A DNA stretch of 11,384 nt from Bacillota bacterium (GCA_023388195.1 JAEWGR010000141.1:1-11384); one strand, 5' to 3'; shown: positions 1 to 7,095, counted from the stretch's first letter. Notes: generated from the letters alone by a model not told the origin. Made by a program: numbers and translations.

Positions 1-25
1 ACCGCGGGGCCACCCTGCCTTTAAC

Positions 26-50
26 GCCGGTCCGCCCGGCTGTGTTTTTT
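26..50 (+). terminator. Putative intrinsic terminator, plus direction
   Basis: A 5-bp all-GC stem (GCCGG at 26-30 pairing with CCGGC at 36-40, 5-nt loop) is followed after four bases by six T at 45-50. This would end a plus-strand transcript entering from left of the window. The stem is short and the T-run is slightly displaced, so the call is tentative. Confidence 0.4.
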
Positions 51-168
51 GCTTTGATCATAACACAAATAAGCCCTTCTGCTGTACAAATAACCCCGCC
101 AGAAAAGCTTTAGTAACTTAGGTAAAATGTCTTATCCACGTCCCTCAGGAGAGATTGCCAACTCCTGC

Positions 169-197
169 CGGCTGCCGGGAAAGCCTCAGCCGTTTTT
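169..197 (+). terminator. Putative intrinsic terminator, plus direction
   Basis: CGGCTG (169-174) pairs with CAGCCG (187-192) across a 12-nt loop and is followed directly by five T (193-197). It could be a second terminator for a plus-strand gene outside the window. It may also help insulate the convergent minus-strand operon ending at 346. The loop is large for a terminator, so confidence is modest. Confidence 0.35.
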
Positions 198-345
198 ATA
201 TGCACAGAATTGATATCCTTCCTAATAGGTAAGGGGCAGCTGCCAGACTCCTAAAGCAATCAGCAAACTGCCCCCATCTTAGCTCAAGACACGTTAGACA
301 TTGGTAACAGACTCTATTCTATTTATGTCTTTGACCGCCACTGCT

Positions 346-1281
346 TTAAAAACCACCATATTTGTATACTCTGTCCGGTACTGGATTAAGGTCATCTTCG
401 TCTATTTCGGCAACACAACGCACCATAGCACCATCGCCCAGCCACCAGCGAATCGGGAAGGCCATGAACTTAAACCGTTTGCCGACCACCTTTTCAAGAT
501 CGCCCCCGACATTTTCGACACCAACAATGCCGTTGCCCATCATATATTTATGACAAGGCTCCCAGGTGCCTGCCAAACCGTGGTTTTCCAGCTTGCCATA
601 GGCTTCCATATATTTTTCTTTACCAAAGGTTTTAATAAAAACATCCTTCTCAAACTCGGCATAAGCCTCAAGCCCAAATTGCTCAATAAATTCCTCAGTA
701 ATCGGTTTGCCTGAATCACCGATGAGATTCATTGCCGGCGGGCCGTTCTTGCCCATGGTGGTATGCAGAGGATGATCAAGAGCTTGCATGTCCATAGCCA
801 CACATTTAGGCTGATACTTGTCAAACCATTGTCCTGCCTCTCTGCCGCAGCCGCAGGAATAATGATAATATTCCTTAGTATCATCAAATTTCAGATGCAT
901 GCCTGTCCTTAAAACAAGCACCATCCCCTTTACTTCTGCATGCGTCACTCCGGCCCGGGCCAAAGCATCGTCAAGATGTTTTTCTGTAATAAGGCCCCAG
1001 CGTTCAACCTGTATATCCAGGCACACGGCTTCGCCATAATAAGCATCCAGTGGCAGCTCATGGGTGTAACGGGCGCGTTTACCGTCAAATTCATATTCCA
1101 TAACATGGCGTGGTGCATCGGCATGGGTTCCGCAATGCATAACAACGTCTATTTTTTGCGTTAATACTCCGCTTTTTGCCAGGCTGTGCATAGTATCAAT
1201 TTTAGGTTTTGCAAAATATGGCCATACAGGTATGTCAGCATGGAATGGATGAGTTAAATCTACTAATACTTTCTTTCCCAT
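346..1281 (-). CDS. Cyclase-family metal-dependent hydrolase; candidate dihydrophloroglucinol cyclohydrolase
   Basis: This 311-aa cytoplasmic protein belongs to the 'cyclase' hydrolase family (kynurenine formamidase and isatin hydrolase relatives). The family signature HxGTHxDxPxH is intact as HCGTHADAPRH at residues 49-59 and supplies the metal ligands. An N-terminal DLTHPF block (8-13) and a C-terminal VENV segment (255-258) also match the family. At 311 residues it is longer than the typical 210-260, with an extra charged, aromatic-rich stretch at about 190-250. There is no signal peptide. The start is supported by GGAGGAA just upstream of the ATG. It is the last gene of a sigma-54 operon, 135 nt after the SDR. 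Together with that reductase, a BKACE and a CoA-transferase, the best inferred role is hydrolytic ring opening of dihydrophloroglucinol to 3-hydroxy-5-oxohexanoate. The family call is firm. The substrate is inferred, and another cyclic 1,3-dione is possible. Confidence 0.8.
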   Translation of the reverse strand: MGKKVLVDLTHPFHADIPVWPYFAKPKIDTMHSLAKSGVLTQKIDVVMHCGTHADAPRHVMEYEFDGKRARYTHELPLDAYYGEAVCLDIQVERWGLITEKHLDDALARAGVTHAEVKGMVLVLRTGMHLKFDDTKEYYHYSCGCGREAGQWFDKYQPKCVAMDMQALDHPLHTTMGKNGPPAMNLIGDSGKPITEEFIEQFGLEAYAEFEKDVFIKTFGKEKYMEAYGKLENHGLAGTWEPCHKYMMGNGIVGVENVGGDLEKVVGKRFKFMAFPIRWWLGDGAMVRCVAEIDEDDLNPVPDRVYKYGGF

Positions 1282-1416
1282 TGTTTAATTCCTCCAATTG
1301 TATTTGCTTTTGTTTATCATAGGCTATGCCCGCAGCCCGTCTACACCGAGATTATTATACTTGGATGTAGTCAGACCACAAAGCATAACGGCTACTTAAC
1401 GGTTTCAACAGTGCCA

Positions 1417-2205
1417 TCAGCCGGCGGTGCAGCCGCCATCAACATAAAGAATTTGACCTGTCACAAAATCAGAAGCCGGTGCCGCTAAGTATACGGTGGC
1501 GCCGACCATGTCCTCGGTCACAGCGGCCCGGCCTAACGGAATGCGGGACAGGAATATTTGCTTGAGTTTCTCATCTTCGAGTACCTGCTGTGTCAGCGGG
1601 GTCCAGAAGATAGTCGGCGCAATGGCGTTCACGGTAATATTGTATTTGGCCCATTCGGTTGCCAGTTGTTTGGTCAGACCGTCGACGGCAGCCTTACTGG
1701 GGCCGTACGCCGCATAGCCGCCAGGATGGCCGGCAAAGCCACGCACGGAAGATATGGTAATGATTTTACCAAACCCCTGTTCTTTCATGACCCGGCCAAC
1801 ATGCTTACAGGTAAGAAAAGTACCTTTCACGTTAATGTCCATAACCTGCTGGAAGTCTTCAGCCGGAAAATCTTCAGCCGGATAACGCTTGGCAATGCCG
1901 GCAACTGTCACCAGAATATCAATCTTGCCGAAGGTGCCCACAGTCTGCTTGACCATGTTGATGACATCTGCTTCTTTGCTGACATCACAAGCGACAGCCA
2001 GGGCTTTCCGGCCGAGTTTCTCAACCCCTTTTACCGCTTCTTCCAACGTGGCAATTGTACGGCCGGTAACCACAATATCAGCACCATAGGCTGCCAACCC
2101 GGCGGCAATGGATTCGCCCAGGGCACCGGCCCCACCGGTTACTACGGCTACTTTGCCCTCAAGGCAAAACAGTTTTTTAATTTTATCCAAAATTGCCTGT
2201 TCCAT
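1417..2205 (-). CDS. SDR-family oxidoreductase; candidate phloroglucinol reductase
   Basis: This 262-aa classical short-chain dehydrogenase/reductase has a Rossmann nucleotide motif TGGAGALG (23-30), an Asn in MDINVKG (N125), a catalytic Ser in the ISS block (S153 likely) and the YxxxK pair Y167/K171. The C-terminal YVDGG (254-258) is typical of the family. Arg49 just after the second beta strand (VTGRT) suggests an NADP(H) preference. The usual annotation would be a FabG or gluconate 5-dehydrogenase-like protein. Between a cupin (24 nt upstream) and a cyclase-family hydrolase, and in a regulon containing BKACE and CoA-transferase, it fits phloroglucinol reductase. That enzyme is an NADPH-dependent SDR forming dihydrophloroglucinol. 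A weak GGTGAT ribosome site precedes the ATG. The SDR assignment is certain. The substrate is inferred from context, since SDR substrates cannot be read from these motifs. Confidence 0.82.
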   Translation of the reverse strand: MEQAILDKIKKLFCLEGKVAVVTGGAGALGESIAAGLAAYGADIVVTGRTIATLEEAVKGVEKLGRKALAVACDVSKEADVINMVKQTVGTFGKIDILVTVAGIAKRYPAEDFPAEDFQQVMDINVKGTFLTCKHVGRVMKEQGFGKIITISSVRGFAGHPGGYAAYGPSKAAVDGLTKQLATEWAKYNITVNAIAPTIFWTPLTQQVLEDEKLKQIFLSRIPLGRAAVTEDMVGATVYLAAPASDFVTGQILYVDGGCTAG

Positions 2206-2229
2206 TATCTATCACCTTTCCCTACACAA

Positions 2230-2571
2230 TTAAACTTCAGGATAGTTCATGACCACCAGCATACTGGCCGGCTTATTGGTTTCGTTGATAATTTCCCTGC
2301 CTTCATTGGCGGCAATAAAGATGGAATCCCAGGCCCGCAATACAATCTTTTCGGTCTTGGTAGTAACAGTTACTTCCCCTTCGAGAACAAAATAAATCTT
2401 CTCCACCGGGGACGCGTCATATTCGGCACCACCGGCCGGCAGGAAATGCGACAGCCCCATCCAGAACTTCTGCGCTCCGGTCTCCTCCTTCCCGTGCAAT
2501 TTTAGCGCAACCATGTTAAAGTGTTTGGGCGCCTGGTATGGCTTTACATCCTTCACTTCGACCTTCTTCAT
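2230..2571 (-). CDS. Small cupin-fold protein with degenerate metal site
   Basis: This 113-aa single-domain protein has a recognisable cupin barrel: GGAEYD...EKIYFVLEGEVTV (47-69) for motif 1 and WDSIFIAANEGREIINET (81-98) for motif 2. The canonical ligands are missing. The HxH pair of motif 1 falls in the YDAS region and its Glu position is Lys58. In motif 2 the His position is occupied by Gly/Arg/Glu. The only histidines are H17, H26 and H42, outside both motifs. It is therefore probably not a conventional metalloenzyme. Metal-free isomerase, ligand-binding or stabilising roles are possible. It lies 66 nt after the CoA-transferase beta gene and 24 nt before the reductase, so it is co-transcribed with the pathway. 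GAGGAGG nine bases upstream supports the start. Function is unknown. Confidence 0.8.
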   Translation of the reverse strand: MKKVEVKDVKPYQAPKHFNMVALKLHGKEETGAQKFWMGLSHFLPAGGAEYDASPVEKIYFVLEGEVTVTTKTEKIVLRAWDSIFIAANEGREIINETNKPASMLVVMNYPEV

Positions 2572-2637
2572 ATTTTCTTGCCTCCTCGCTGCTCTGTTTT
2601 CTATAATTATAGCCTAACTATCACCATAAGACTTTAC

Positions 2638-3285
2638 TTACACCGCCATCTCTTTAATATCAGGCGAGATTATGTACTCAGCCTCAGTAGCTTCCCTCAC
2701 GGTCTGCAGCGTAACCCCCGGCGCTATCTCCGTTAACAGCAGCCCCTGTTTTGTCACTTGAAACACACATAAATCAGTAATGATCAGATCCACTTCCTGG
2801 GATGCGGTGAGCGGCAGACTGCACTTTTTCACAATTTTAGGTACGCCCCCCCTGCCCACATGCTCCATGGCGACGATAACCCGTTTGGCACCAACAACAA
2901 GATCCATAGCCCCGCCCATGCCTGGCACGATCTTGCCGGGAACCATCCAATTAGCCAGATTGCCTTCCTGGTCAACTTCCAGCGCGCCCAGCACCGTGGC
3001 ATCAAGATGGCCGCCGCGAACAATGACAAAAGACAAGGCACTGTCAAAAGTAGCGCCACCAGGCACAATACCGGCCGGTTGTCCGCCCGCATTGCTCAGA
3101 TCAGGGTCAATCGTTTCACCGGCAGGGCCCAGCCCGATAAACCCATTTTCCGAATGCAGGATTACCTTTTTATCATTGGCAATATAATTGGCAACAAGTG
3201 TGGGTATACCAATGCCCAGGTTTACCACATCGCCATCCTTAAGTTCTTGTGCCACCCTTTTGGCAATTAAAACCCTATTTTCCAT
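2638..3285 (-). CDS. atoA: Acetate/acetoacetate-type CoA-transferase, beta subunit
   Basis: This 215-aa class I CoA-transferase beta subunit carries the SENG motif at 45-48, whose Glu46 forms the covalent glutamyl-CoA thioester. Other hallmarks are NLGIGIPTLVANYI (22-35) near the N-terminus, the G-rich GPAGE block following SENG, and PGKIVPGMGGAMDLV (115-129). Length is typical for a separate beta chain. It follows the alpha gene by 21 nt, and GGAGGAG precedes the ATG. With the alpha subunit it should move CoA between acetyl-CoA (or another acyl-CoA) and acetoacetate, giving acetoacetyl-CoA for the thiolase encoded in the divergent operon. The family is certain. The acyl specificity (acetoacetate, 3-oxoadipate or butyrate type) is inferred from the pathway context. 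Confidence 0.9.
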   Translation of the reverse strand: MENRVLIAKRVAQELKDGDVVNLGIGIPTLVANYIANDKKVILHSENGFIGLGPAGETIDPDLSNAGGQPAGIVPGGATFDSALSFVIVRGGHLDATVLGALEVDQEGNLANWMVPGKIVPGMGGAMDLVVGAKRVIVAMEHVGRGGVPKIVKKCSLPLTASQEVDLIITDLCVFQVTKQGLLLTEIAPGVTLQTVREATEAEYIISPDIKEMAV

Positions 3286-3306
3286 GAACGCTCCTCCACT
3301 TTCCCG

Positions 3307-3954
3307 CTAAGCCTGCACGATGCTGTTAATAAAGATTCCCGGCACCATAACCTCATCGGGCGAGATCTCGCCTACAGGGACGATTTTCTCTACTTCCGCA
3401 ATAACAACATCGGCTGCCGTGGCAATTTGGGGATTAAAATTGCGGGTCGACATTCTAAATACCAGATTGCCCTCCGTGTCAGCTTTATGTGCTTTTACCA
3501 GTGCGACATCAGCCCGCAGGGGTTTTTCCAGTAAAAACTCACGGTCGTCAATGATTATGGTAGGCTTGCCTTCAGCCACAACTGTCCCCACCCCGGTTGG
3601 GGTGAGTACGCCCCCCAAACCGGCACCACCTGACCGTATGCGTTCAATCAATGTACCCTGTGGTGCTAATTCTACTGCCAGCTCCTTGGCATTCATCTGG
3701 CGGCCGGTTTCGGGATTTGTACCAACATGAGATACAATGGCTTTTTTCACTTGCCTGTTAACAATCAGCTTACCGATGCCCCGGTCCGGAAAGCCTGTAT
3801 CATTGGCAATTACAGTAAGCTCTTTATACCCCCTGCCGACAACAGCGTCGATCAAGCGGTCCGGAGTCCCAACTGCCAGAAATCCCCCAATCATGAGCAC
3901 AGCCGAATCATGAATCTTATCCATTGCCTGTTCTATACTGATTACCTTAGACAT
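3307..3954 (-). CDS. atoD: Acetate/acetoacetate-type CoA-transferase, alpha subunit
   Basis: This 215-aa class I CoA-transferase alpha subunit has the family's N-terminal glycine block IGGFLAVGTPDRLI (22-35), HVGTNPETGRQ (76-86), the glycine-rich RSGGAGLGGVLTPTGVGT segment (about 107-124) and a C-terminal VPVGEISPDEVMVPGIF region. It pairs with the beta subunit encoded immediately downstream; both are needed for activity. It is the first gene of the minus-strand operon. Its ATG lies about 41 nt from the predicted start of transcription of the sigma-54 promoter at 4006-4021, and AGGGGG provides the ribosome site. Expected role is activation of the acetoacetate released by the BKACE at the expense of acetyl-CoA. 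The assignment to the AtoD/ScoA family is firm and the physiological acyl donor is inferred. Confidence 0.9.
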   Translation of the reverse strand: MSKVISIEQAMDKIHDSAVLMIGGFLAVGTPDRLIDAVVGRGYKELTVIANDTGFPDRGIGKLIVNRQVKKAIVSHVGTNPETGRQMNAKELAVELAPQGTLIERIRSGGAGLGGVLTPTGVGTVVAEGKPTIIIDDREFLLEKPLRADVALVKAHKADTEGNLVFRMSTRNFNPQIATAADVVIAEVEKIVPVGEISPDEVMVPGIFINSIVQA

Positions 3955-4005
3955 GGTTCCCCCTCAGTTCTAGTTTATCACTTCGCTCCCTGCCCCTTAT
4001 TTTAT

Positions 4006-4021
4006 TGCAAGAACTATGCCA
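4006..4021 (-). promoter_or_regulatory. Sigma-54 (-24/-12) promoter of the CoA-transferase/reductase/hydrolase operon
   Basis: Read on the minus strand the sequence is TGGCATAGTTCTTGCA. It has the TGGCA -24 box and TTGCA -12 box with the exact 16-nt architecture of the sigma-54 consensus TGGCAC-N5-TTGCA. The invariant GG is at 4020-4019 and the GC at 4008-4007. The start of transcription should be near 3995, about 41 nt before the alpha-subunit ATG. A sigma-54 activator is encoded directly upstream on the same strand. Confidence 0.85.
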
Positions 4022-4037
4022 ATCTGAATATTAGCAA

Positions 4038-4091
4038 TCATCACAGCCTTTCCCGACCTCTAAATGGTCTGTGATGAATCTTATCATCACA
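4038..4091. promoter_or_regulatory. Candidate upstream activator sites (TGTGATGA half-sites)
   Basis: The octamer TCATCACA occurs at 4038-4045 and 4084-4091, and its inverse TGTGATGA at 4070-4077. The last two form a perfect 8-bp inverted repeat with a 6-nt spacer (4070-4091). The inverse also pairs with the first copy across 22-24 nt as a wider palindrome. Centred about 63 to 86 nt upstream of the predicted start near 3995, this is where an enhancer-binding protein usually docks. Binding by the neighbouring regulator is inferred. Confidence 0.5.
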
Positions 4092-4136
4092 TTTCACAAA
4101 TAACTTCTGTTTAATTATAGCTGACACGTCATTTGC

Positions 4137-4182
4137 AAGAGATGAAAATACGCATCATTACTGATGCGTATTTTCATCTCTT
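4137..4182 (-). terminator. Long hairpin terminator overlapping the regulator's stop codon
   Basis: A perfect 21-bp inverted repeat (4137-4157 with 4162-4182) encloses a 4-nt loop. On the minus strand the GC core CGCATCA/TGATGCG is followed by TATTTTCATC, giving a U-rich exit. The 5' arm encodes the regulator's last codons and its TAA stop lies in the loop. It should separate the regulator transcript from the sigma-54 operon that begins about 140 nt downstream. The U-run lies inside the extended stem, so it may act bidirectionally or protect the 3' end. Confidence 0.6.
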
Positions 4183-5705
4183 AGATTAATGCCCAGGCGT
4201 TTGGCTTTCTTCACAATGGTCGATTGATCTACCTTTAACACTTTAGCCGCTTTTCTGGTGCTGCCACATAAGGCCAAGGCCTTTTCAATCGTCTTTTTCT
4301 CAATATTATTGACGATTTCTTTAAGCCCCATCTCTTCCACAACCAGTTCAGTCATATAGGATGGGTGGATATTCAGCAGATTGCCGATTTGTTCATTGCT
4401 AATCGTGCCATTATGCTCAGATACAATAACAAGCCGTTCGATTATATTCTGGAGTTCGCGGATATTTCCCGGCCACGAATACTGCCGCAGCATTTCAAAG
4501 CCAAGCGGCTCAATTACCGTATTTTTAGTGTATTTCAGATTATAAATCTCCAGAAAATGGCGGGCTAGTGGCTCAATATCCTGATGGCGCGAGCGCAGCG
4601 GCGGGATATGGATCGGAAATACGTTCAAGCGGTAATACAGGTCTTCACGAAAACGCCCTTGTTTGACAAGCTCTTTTAAATCACAATTTGTCGACGAAAG
4701 AATTCGTACATCCAGCTTAACCGGTTTTGCCCCGCCGACCCGGGTTATCTCCTTATGCTGAATCACCCTGAGCAGTTTTGACTGCAATTCCAGGGGCATA
4801 TCCCCGATTTCATCAAGCATGATCGTCCCTTTATCCGCTAATTCAAATAAACCGGTCTTGCCTGTGCTGGTGGCCCCGGTAAAAGCCCCCCGGGCGTAGC
4901 CAAACAACTCTGCTTCCAGCAGGTTAGCAGGAATAGCAGCACAATTCACCTTGATAAACGGATCATTTTTTCTCGCACTTTGCAAGTAGATTTCATTGGC
5001 GACAACCTCTTTGCCGGCTCCGGTTTCGCCGGTAATCAACACAGTTACGTCCAAACCGGCAACCTGTTGAATGCTCCGGATGACCTGCTGCGTCTCCAGG
5101 CTATTGCCAATTAGATTTTTATTTAAATGCATTTTCCGGAGATGTTCAACCTCAAGCGCACTTTTAATTTTGTCTTTTTCCACCGCTTTTATCTGTTTCT
5201 GTGACGCCTCCAGGTCGGATTTCATTTGCAGCAAATCGGTTATTTCCCGGTCAATAATAACTACTTTTTTTACATTACCTTCAGCATCCAGGACAGGACT
5301 GCCGGTAATCAGCATCTTCGTCCTGTTGCGCAAGCTTTCGCCCATAGAGTTTACCTGTTTTTTATGCTTAATAACCTCCGGTGTTACCGCATTTAGATAA
5401 ACGCCGGCCACTAAGAGTTCGTCAACATACTTGCCAACAACCTCCTCCGGCCGAATGCCGGTGATGCGGGTGTAAGCCGCATTTACATACAAGGTCTTGC
5501 CCTGGCCGTCAGTAATATAAATCCCGTCATACAGATGGTCGCCAATCTCCCGGAAGTCAAGTTCCCTGGCGGCAGTAAGCTCACTGAGCACTTTATTCAA
5601 GCCGGCCAGCAATTCCTGATGAGATGAGATATCCCAGCTTTGTTTCTCAATTTTTGCTATCAGCTCTTTTAAAATAGCCTCACTGCTATCTATTTTATTG
5701 CTCAT
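4158..5705 (-). CDS. PAS-domain sigma-54-dependent transcriptional activator
   Basis: This 515-aa enhancer-binding protein has three parts. A PAS sensor lies at about 50-160 (DGIYITDGQGKTLYVN...), with a likely coiled-coil linker at 160-195. The AAA+ sigma-54 interaction domain covers about 197-430, with Walker A GETGAGKE (226-233), the sigma-54-contacting loop GAFTGA (273-278), Walker B GTIMLDEIG (293-301), arginine-finger RFREDLYYRL (351-360) and WPGNIREL (411-418). A C-terminal TyrR/Fis-like HTH lies at about 468-505 (STRKAAKVLKVDQSTIVKKAKRL). No receiver or kinase domain is present, so it probably senses a small molecule through the PAS domain. It sits between two operons that each have a sigma-54 promoter, so it almost certainly activates both. 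The inducer (phloroglucinol or a pathway intermediate) is inferred. A sigma-A promoter at 5763-5791 drives it. Confidence 0.93.
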   Translation of the reverse strand: MSNKIDSSEAILKELIAKIEKQSWDISSHQELLAGLNKVLSELTAARELDFREIGDHLYDGIYITDGQGKTLYVNAAYTRITGIRPEEVVGKYVDELLVAGVYLNAVTPEVIKHKKQVNSMGESLRNRTKMLITGSPVLDAEGNVKKVVIIDREITDLLQMKSDLEASQKQIKAVEKDKIKSALEVEHLRKMHLNKNLIGNSLETQQVIRSIQQVAGLDVTVLITGETGAGKEVVANEIYLQSARKNDPFIKVNCAAIPANLLEAELFGYARGAFTGATSTGKTGLFELADKGTIMLDEIGDMPLELQSKLLRVIQHKEITRVGGAKPVKLDVRILSSTNCDLKELVKQGRFREDLYYRLNVFPIHIPPLRSRHQDIEPLARHFLEIYNLKYTKNTVIEPLGFEMLRQYSWPGNIRELQNIIERLVIVSEHNGTISNEQIGNLLNIHPSYMTELVVEEMGLKEIVNNIEKKTIEKALALCGSTRKAAKVLKVDQSTIVKKAKRLGINLRDENTHQ

Positions 5706-5762
5706 TTCTTCTCTCCCTGTCTACAATTGCTTCACAACGCTTGACCAAATCACCCTACTCAA

Positions 5763-5791
5763 ATCATAACCAATCCCGGCCAATATGTAAA
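5763..5791 (-). promoter_or_regulatory. Sigma-A promoter of the regulator gene
   Basis: On the minus strand TTTACA (5791-5786, five of six matches to TTGACA) is followed by a 17-nt spacer and TATGAT (5768-5763, five of six matches to TATAAT). Transcription would start near 5756, leaving a leader of about 50 nt before the ATG at 5705. The regulator would thus be expressed from the housekeeping factor while its targets use sigma-54. Confidence 0.6.
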
Positions 5792-5817
5792 TATTCAAAA
5801 TCATTGATTTACCCTGT

Positions 5818-5833
5818 TGGCATGAGAATTGCA
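5818..5833 (+). promoter_or_regulatory. Sigma-54 (-24/-12) promoter of the thiolase/BKACE/dehydrogenase operon
   Basis: TGGCATGAGAATTGCA matches the sigma-54 consensus with a TGGCA -24 box, TTGCA -12 box and the correct 16-nt frame. The GG is at 5819-5820 and the GC at 5831-5832. Transcription should start near 5844, about 49 nt before the thiolase ATG. It closely resembles the promoter at 4006-4021, which argues for co-regulation of the two operons. Confidence 0.88.
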
Positions 5834-5892
5834 AATGTTTTGGTTGCGGATCGTCCTTATTATTACATAACACTCATTAGGAGGAGGAAAAA

Positions 5893-7071
5893 ATGCGGGA
5901 AGTTGTTATTGCCGCGGCCCTGCGGACAGCCATAGGTACCTTCAACGGCAGCCTGGCTTCTTTATCAGCAAGCGAATTAGGCGGTATTGTGATTCGCGCC
6001 GCTCTCGAAAAAACCGCAATAGCCGCCCATGCTGTTGATGAGGTTATTATGGGCAATGTACTCCAGGCGGGCCTGGGACAAAATCCAGCCCGCCAGGCAG
6101 CCCTGAACGCCGGTTTACCGGTTGAAGTACCGGCTTACACAATTAATAAAGTGTGCGGTTCCGGGCTAAAGGCTGTAAATCTGGCCGCCCAGTCGATTAT
6201 GGCCGGGGATGCCGACATCATTGTGGCCGGCGGTATGGAAAGCATGACTAATGCCCCTTATCTTCTGGAAAAAGCCCGCTGGGGGTATCGGATGGGCGAC
6301 AGCAAGCTGGTTGATGTCATGATTCGCGATGGCTTATGGTGTGCTGTCAATGACTATCATATGGGGATTACTGCGGAAAATGTTGCTGCCCATTATGGCA
6401 TTACCAGAGAAGAACAGGACCGGCTGGCTGCCGAATCCCAGGCCAAAGCCCTGCAGGCGATTGACAGCGGCACTTTCAGGCAAGAGATTGTGCCAGTAAC
6501 CATTAAGGGCAAAAAAGGCGATACCCTCTTTACCACCGATGAGTATCCCAAGCGGGGCACAGCAATGGAATCCCTGGCCGCCCTGCGGACAGCCTTCAAA
6601 AAAGACGGCACCGTCACGGCCGGCAATGCCTCCGGCATCAATGACGGCGCGGCGGCGCTGATTGTCATGTCCGGCGACAAGGCCAAAACTCTTGGCCTCA
6701 AACCGCTGGCACGAATTGCCGGTTATGGTGCCGGCGGGGTTGACCCCTCGCTCATGGGCCTGGGGCCTGTGCCTGCCTGCCAAAAAGCGCTGACCAAGGC
6801 CGGGCTGTCTGTGGCCGATATCGATCTGTTTGAAGCTAACGAAGCTTTTGCCGCCCAATTCCTGGCTGTTGGTAAAGAACTGGGGCTGCCGCGAGAAAAA
6901 ATTAATGTCCATGGCGGTGCCATCGCCTTAGGACACCCCATCGGCGCCAGCGGTGCCCGCATCCTGGTTACCCTGCTCCATGCAATGCAGCAGCACGGCG
7001 CCAAACGCGGTTTAGCCACCCTGTGCATTGGCGGTGGCCAGGGCATTGCCACAATCGTAGAACGAATATAA
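5893..7071 (+). CDS. atoB: Acetyl-CoA C-acetyltransferase (thiolase)
   Basis: This 392-aa thiolase has all catalytic elements: nucleophilic Cys88 in NKVCGSG, NEAF (316-319), His348 in GGAIALGHPIGASGAR, and the acid/base Cys378 in CIGGGQG. Length and motifs match the short-chain, tetrameric type acting on acetoacetyl-CoA. It should cleave acetoacetyl-CoA with CoA to two acetyl-CoA in the degradative direction. One of these regenerates the acetyl-CoA used by the BKACE and the CoA-transferase. A very strong TAGGAGGAGG ribosome site lies four bases before the ATG. It is the first gene of the plus-strand sigma-54 operon; the BKACE gene starts 24 nt after its stop. Chain-length specificity cannot be read directly, so activity on a longer 3-ketoacyl-CoA remains possible. 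Confidence 0.92.
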   Translation: MREVVIAAALRTAIGTFNGSLASLSASELGGIVIRAALEKTAIAAHAVDEVIMGNVLQAGLGQNPARQAALNAGLPVEVPAYTINKVCGSGLKAVNLAAQSIMAGDADIIVAGGMESMTNAPYLLEKARWGYRMGDSKLVDVMIRDGLWCAVNDYHMGITAENVAAHYGITREEQDRLAAESQAKALQAIDSGTFRQEIVPVTIKGKKGDTLFTTDEYPKRGTAMESLAALRTAFKKDGTVTAGNASGINDGAAALIVMSGDKAKTLGLKPLARIAGYGAGGVDPSLMGLGPVPACQKALTKAGLSVADIDLFEANEAFAAQFLAVGKELGLPREKINVHGGAIALGHPIGASGARILVTLLHAMQQHGAKRGLATLCIGGGQGIATIVERI

Positions 7072-7095
7072 TAAATAGTATGAGGTGAACCAATC

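Larger units (their letters stand above)
1..345. other. Gene-less left flank
   Basis: No supported gene lies here. The stretch follows the end of the minus-strand catabolic operon (stop codon at 346-348). It contains the two plus-direction hairpins listed separately and a 7-bp inverted repeat, GGGGCAG (233-239) with CTGCCCC (268-274), separated by 28 nt. That repeat has no T-run on either side, so I do not call it a terminator. No clear terminator was found for the minus-strand operon. The sequence would fit a space between two convergent units. Confidence 0.5.

Noticed and set aside
1..61. Minus-strand frame from an ATG at 59-61 to the left edge
   Set aside because: Only about 20 residues of odd composition are visible, there is no ribosome site, and it runs through a terminator-like hairpin.
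1354..1359. Internal promoter before the cyclase gene (TATAAT on the minus strand in the 135-nt gap)
   Set aside because: The -10 hexamer is perfect, but the matching -35 (TTTGTG at 17 nt) fits only two of six positions. Not strong enough to list.
2601..2612. CTATAATTATAG palindrome before the cupin gene as promoter or operator
   Set aside because: It includes a TATAAT, but there is no matching -35 box, and a 12-bp AT-rich palindrome is easily explained by chance.
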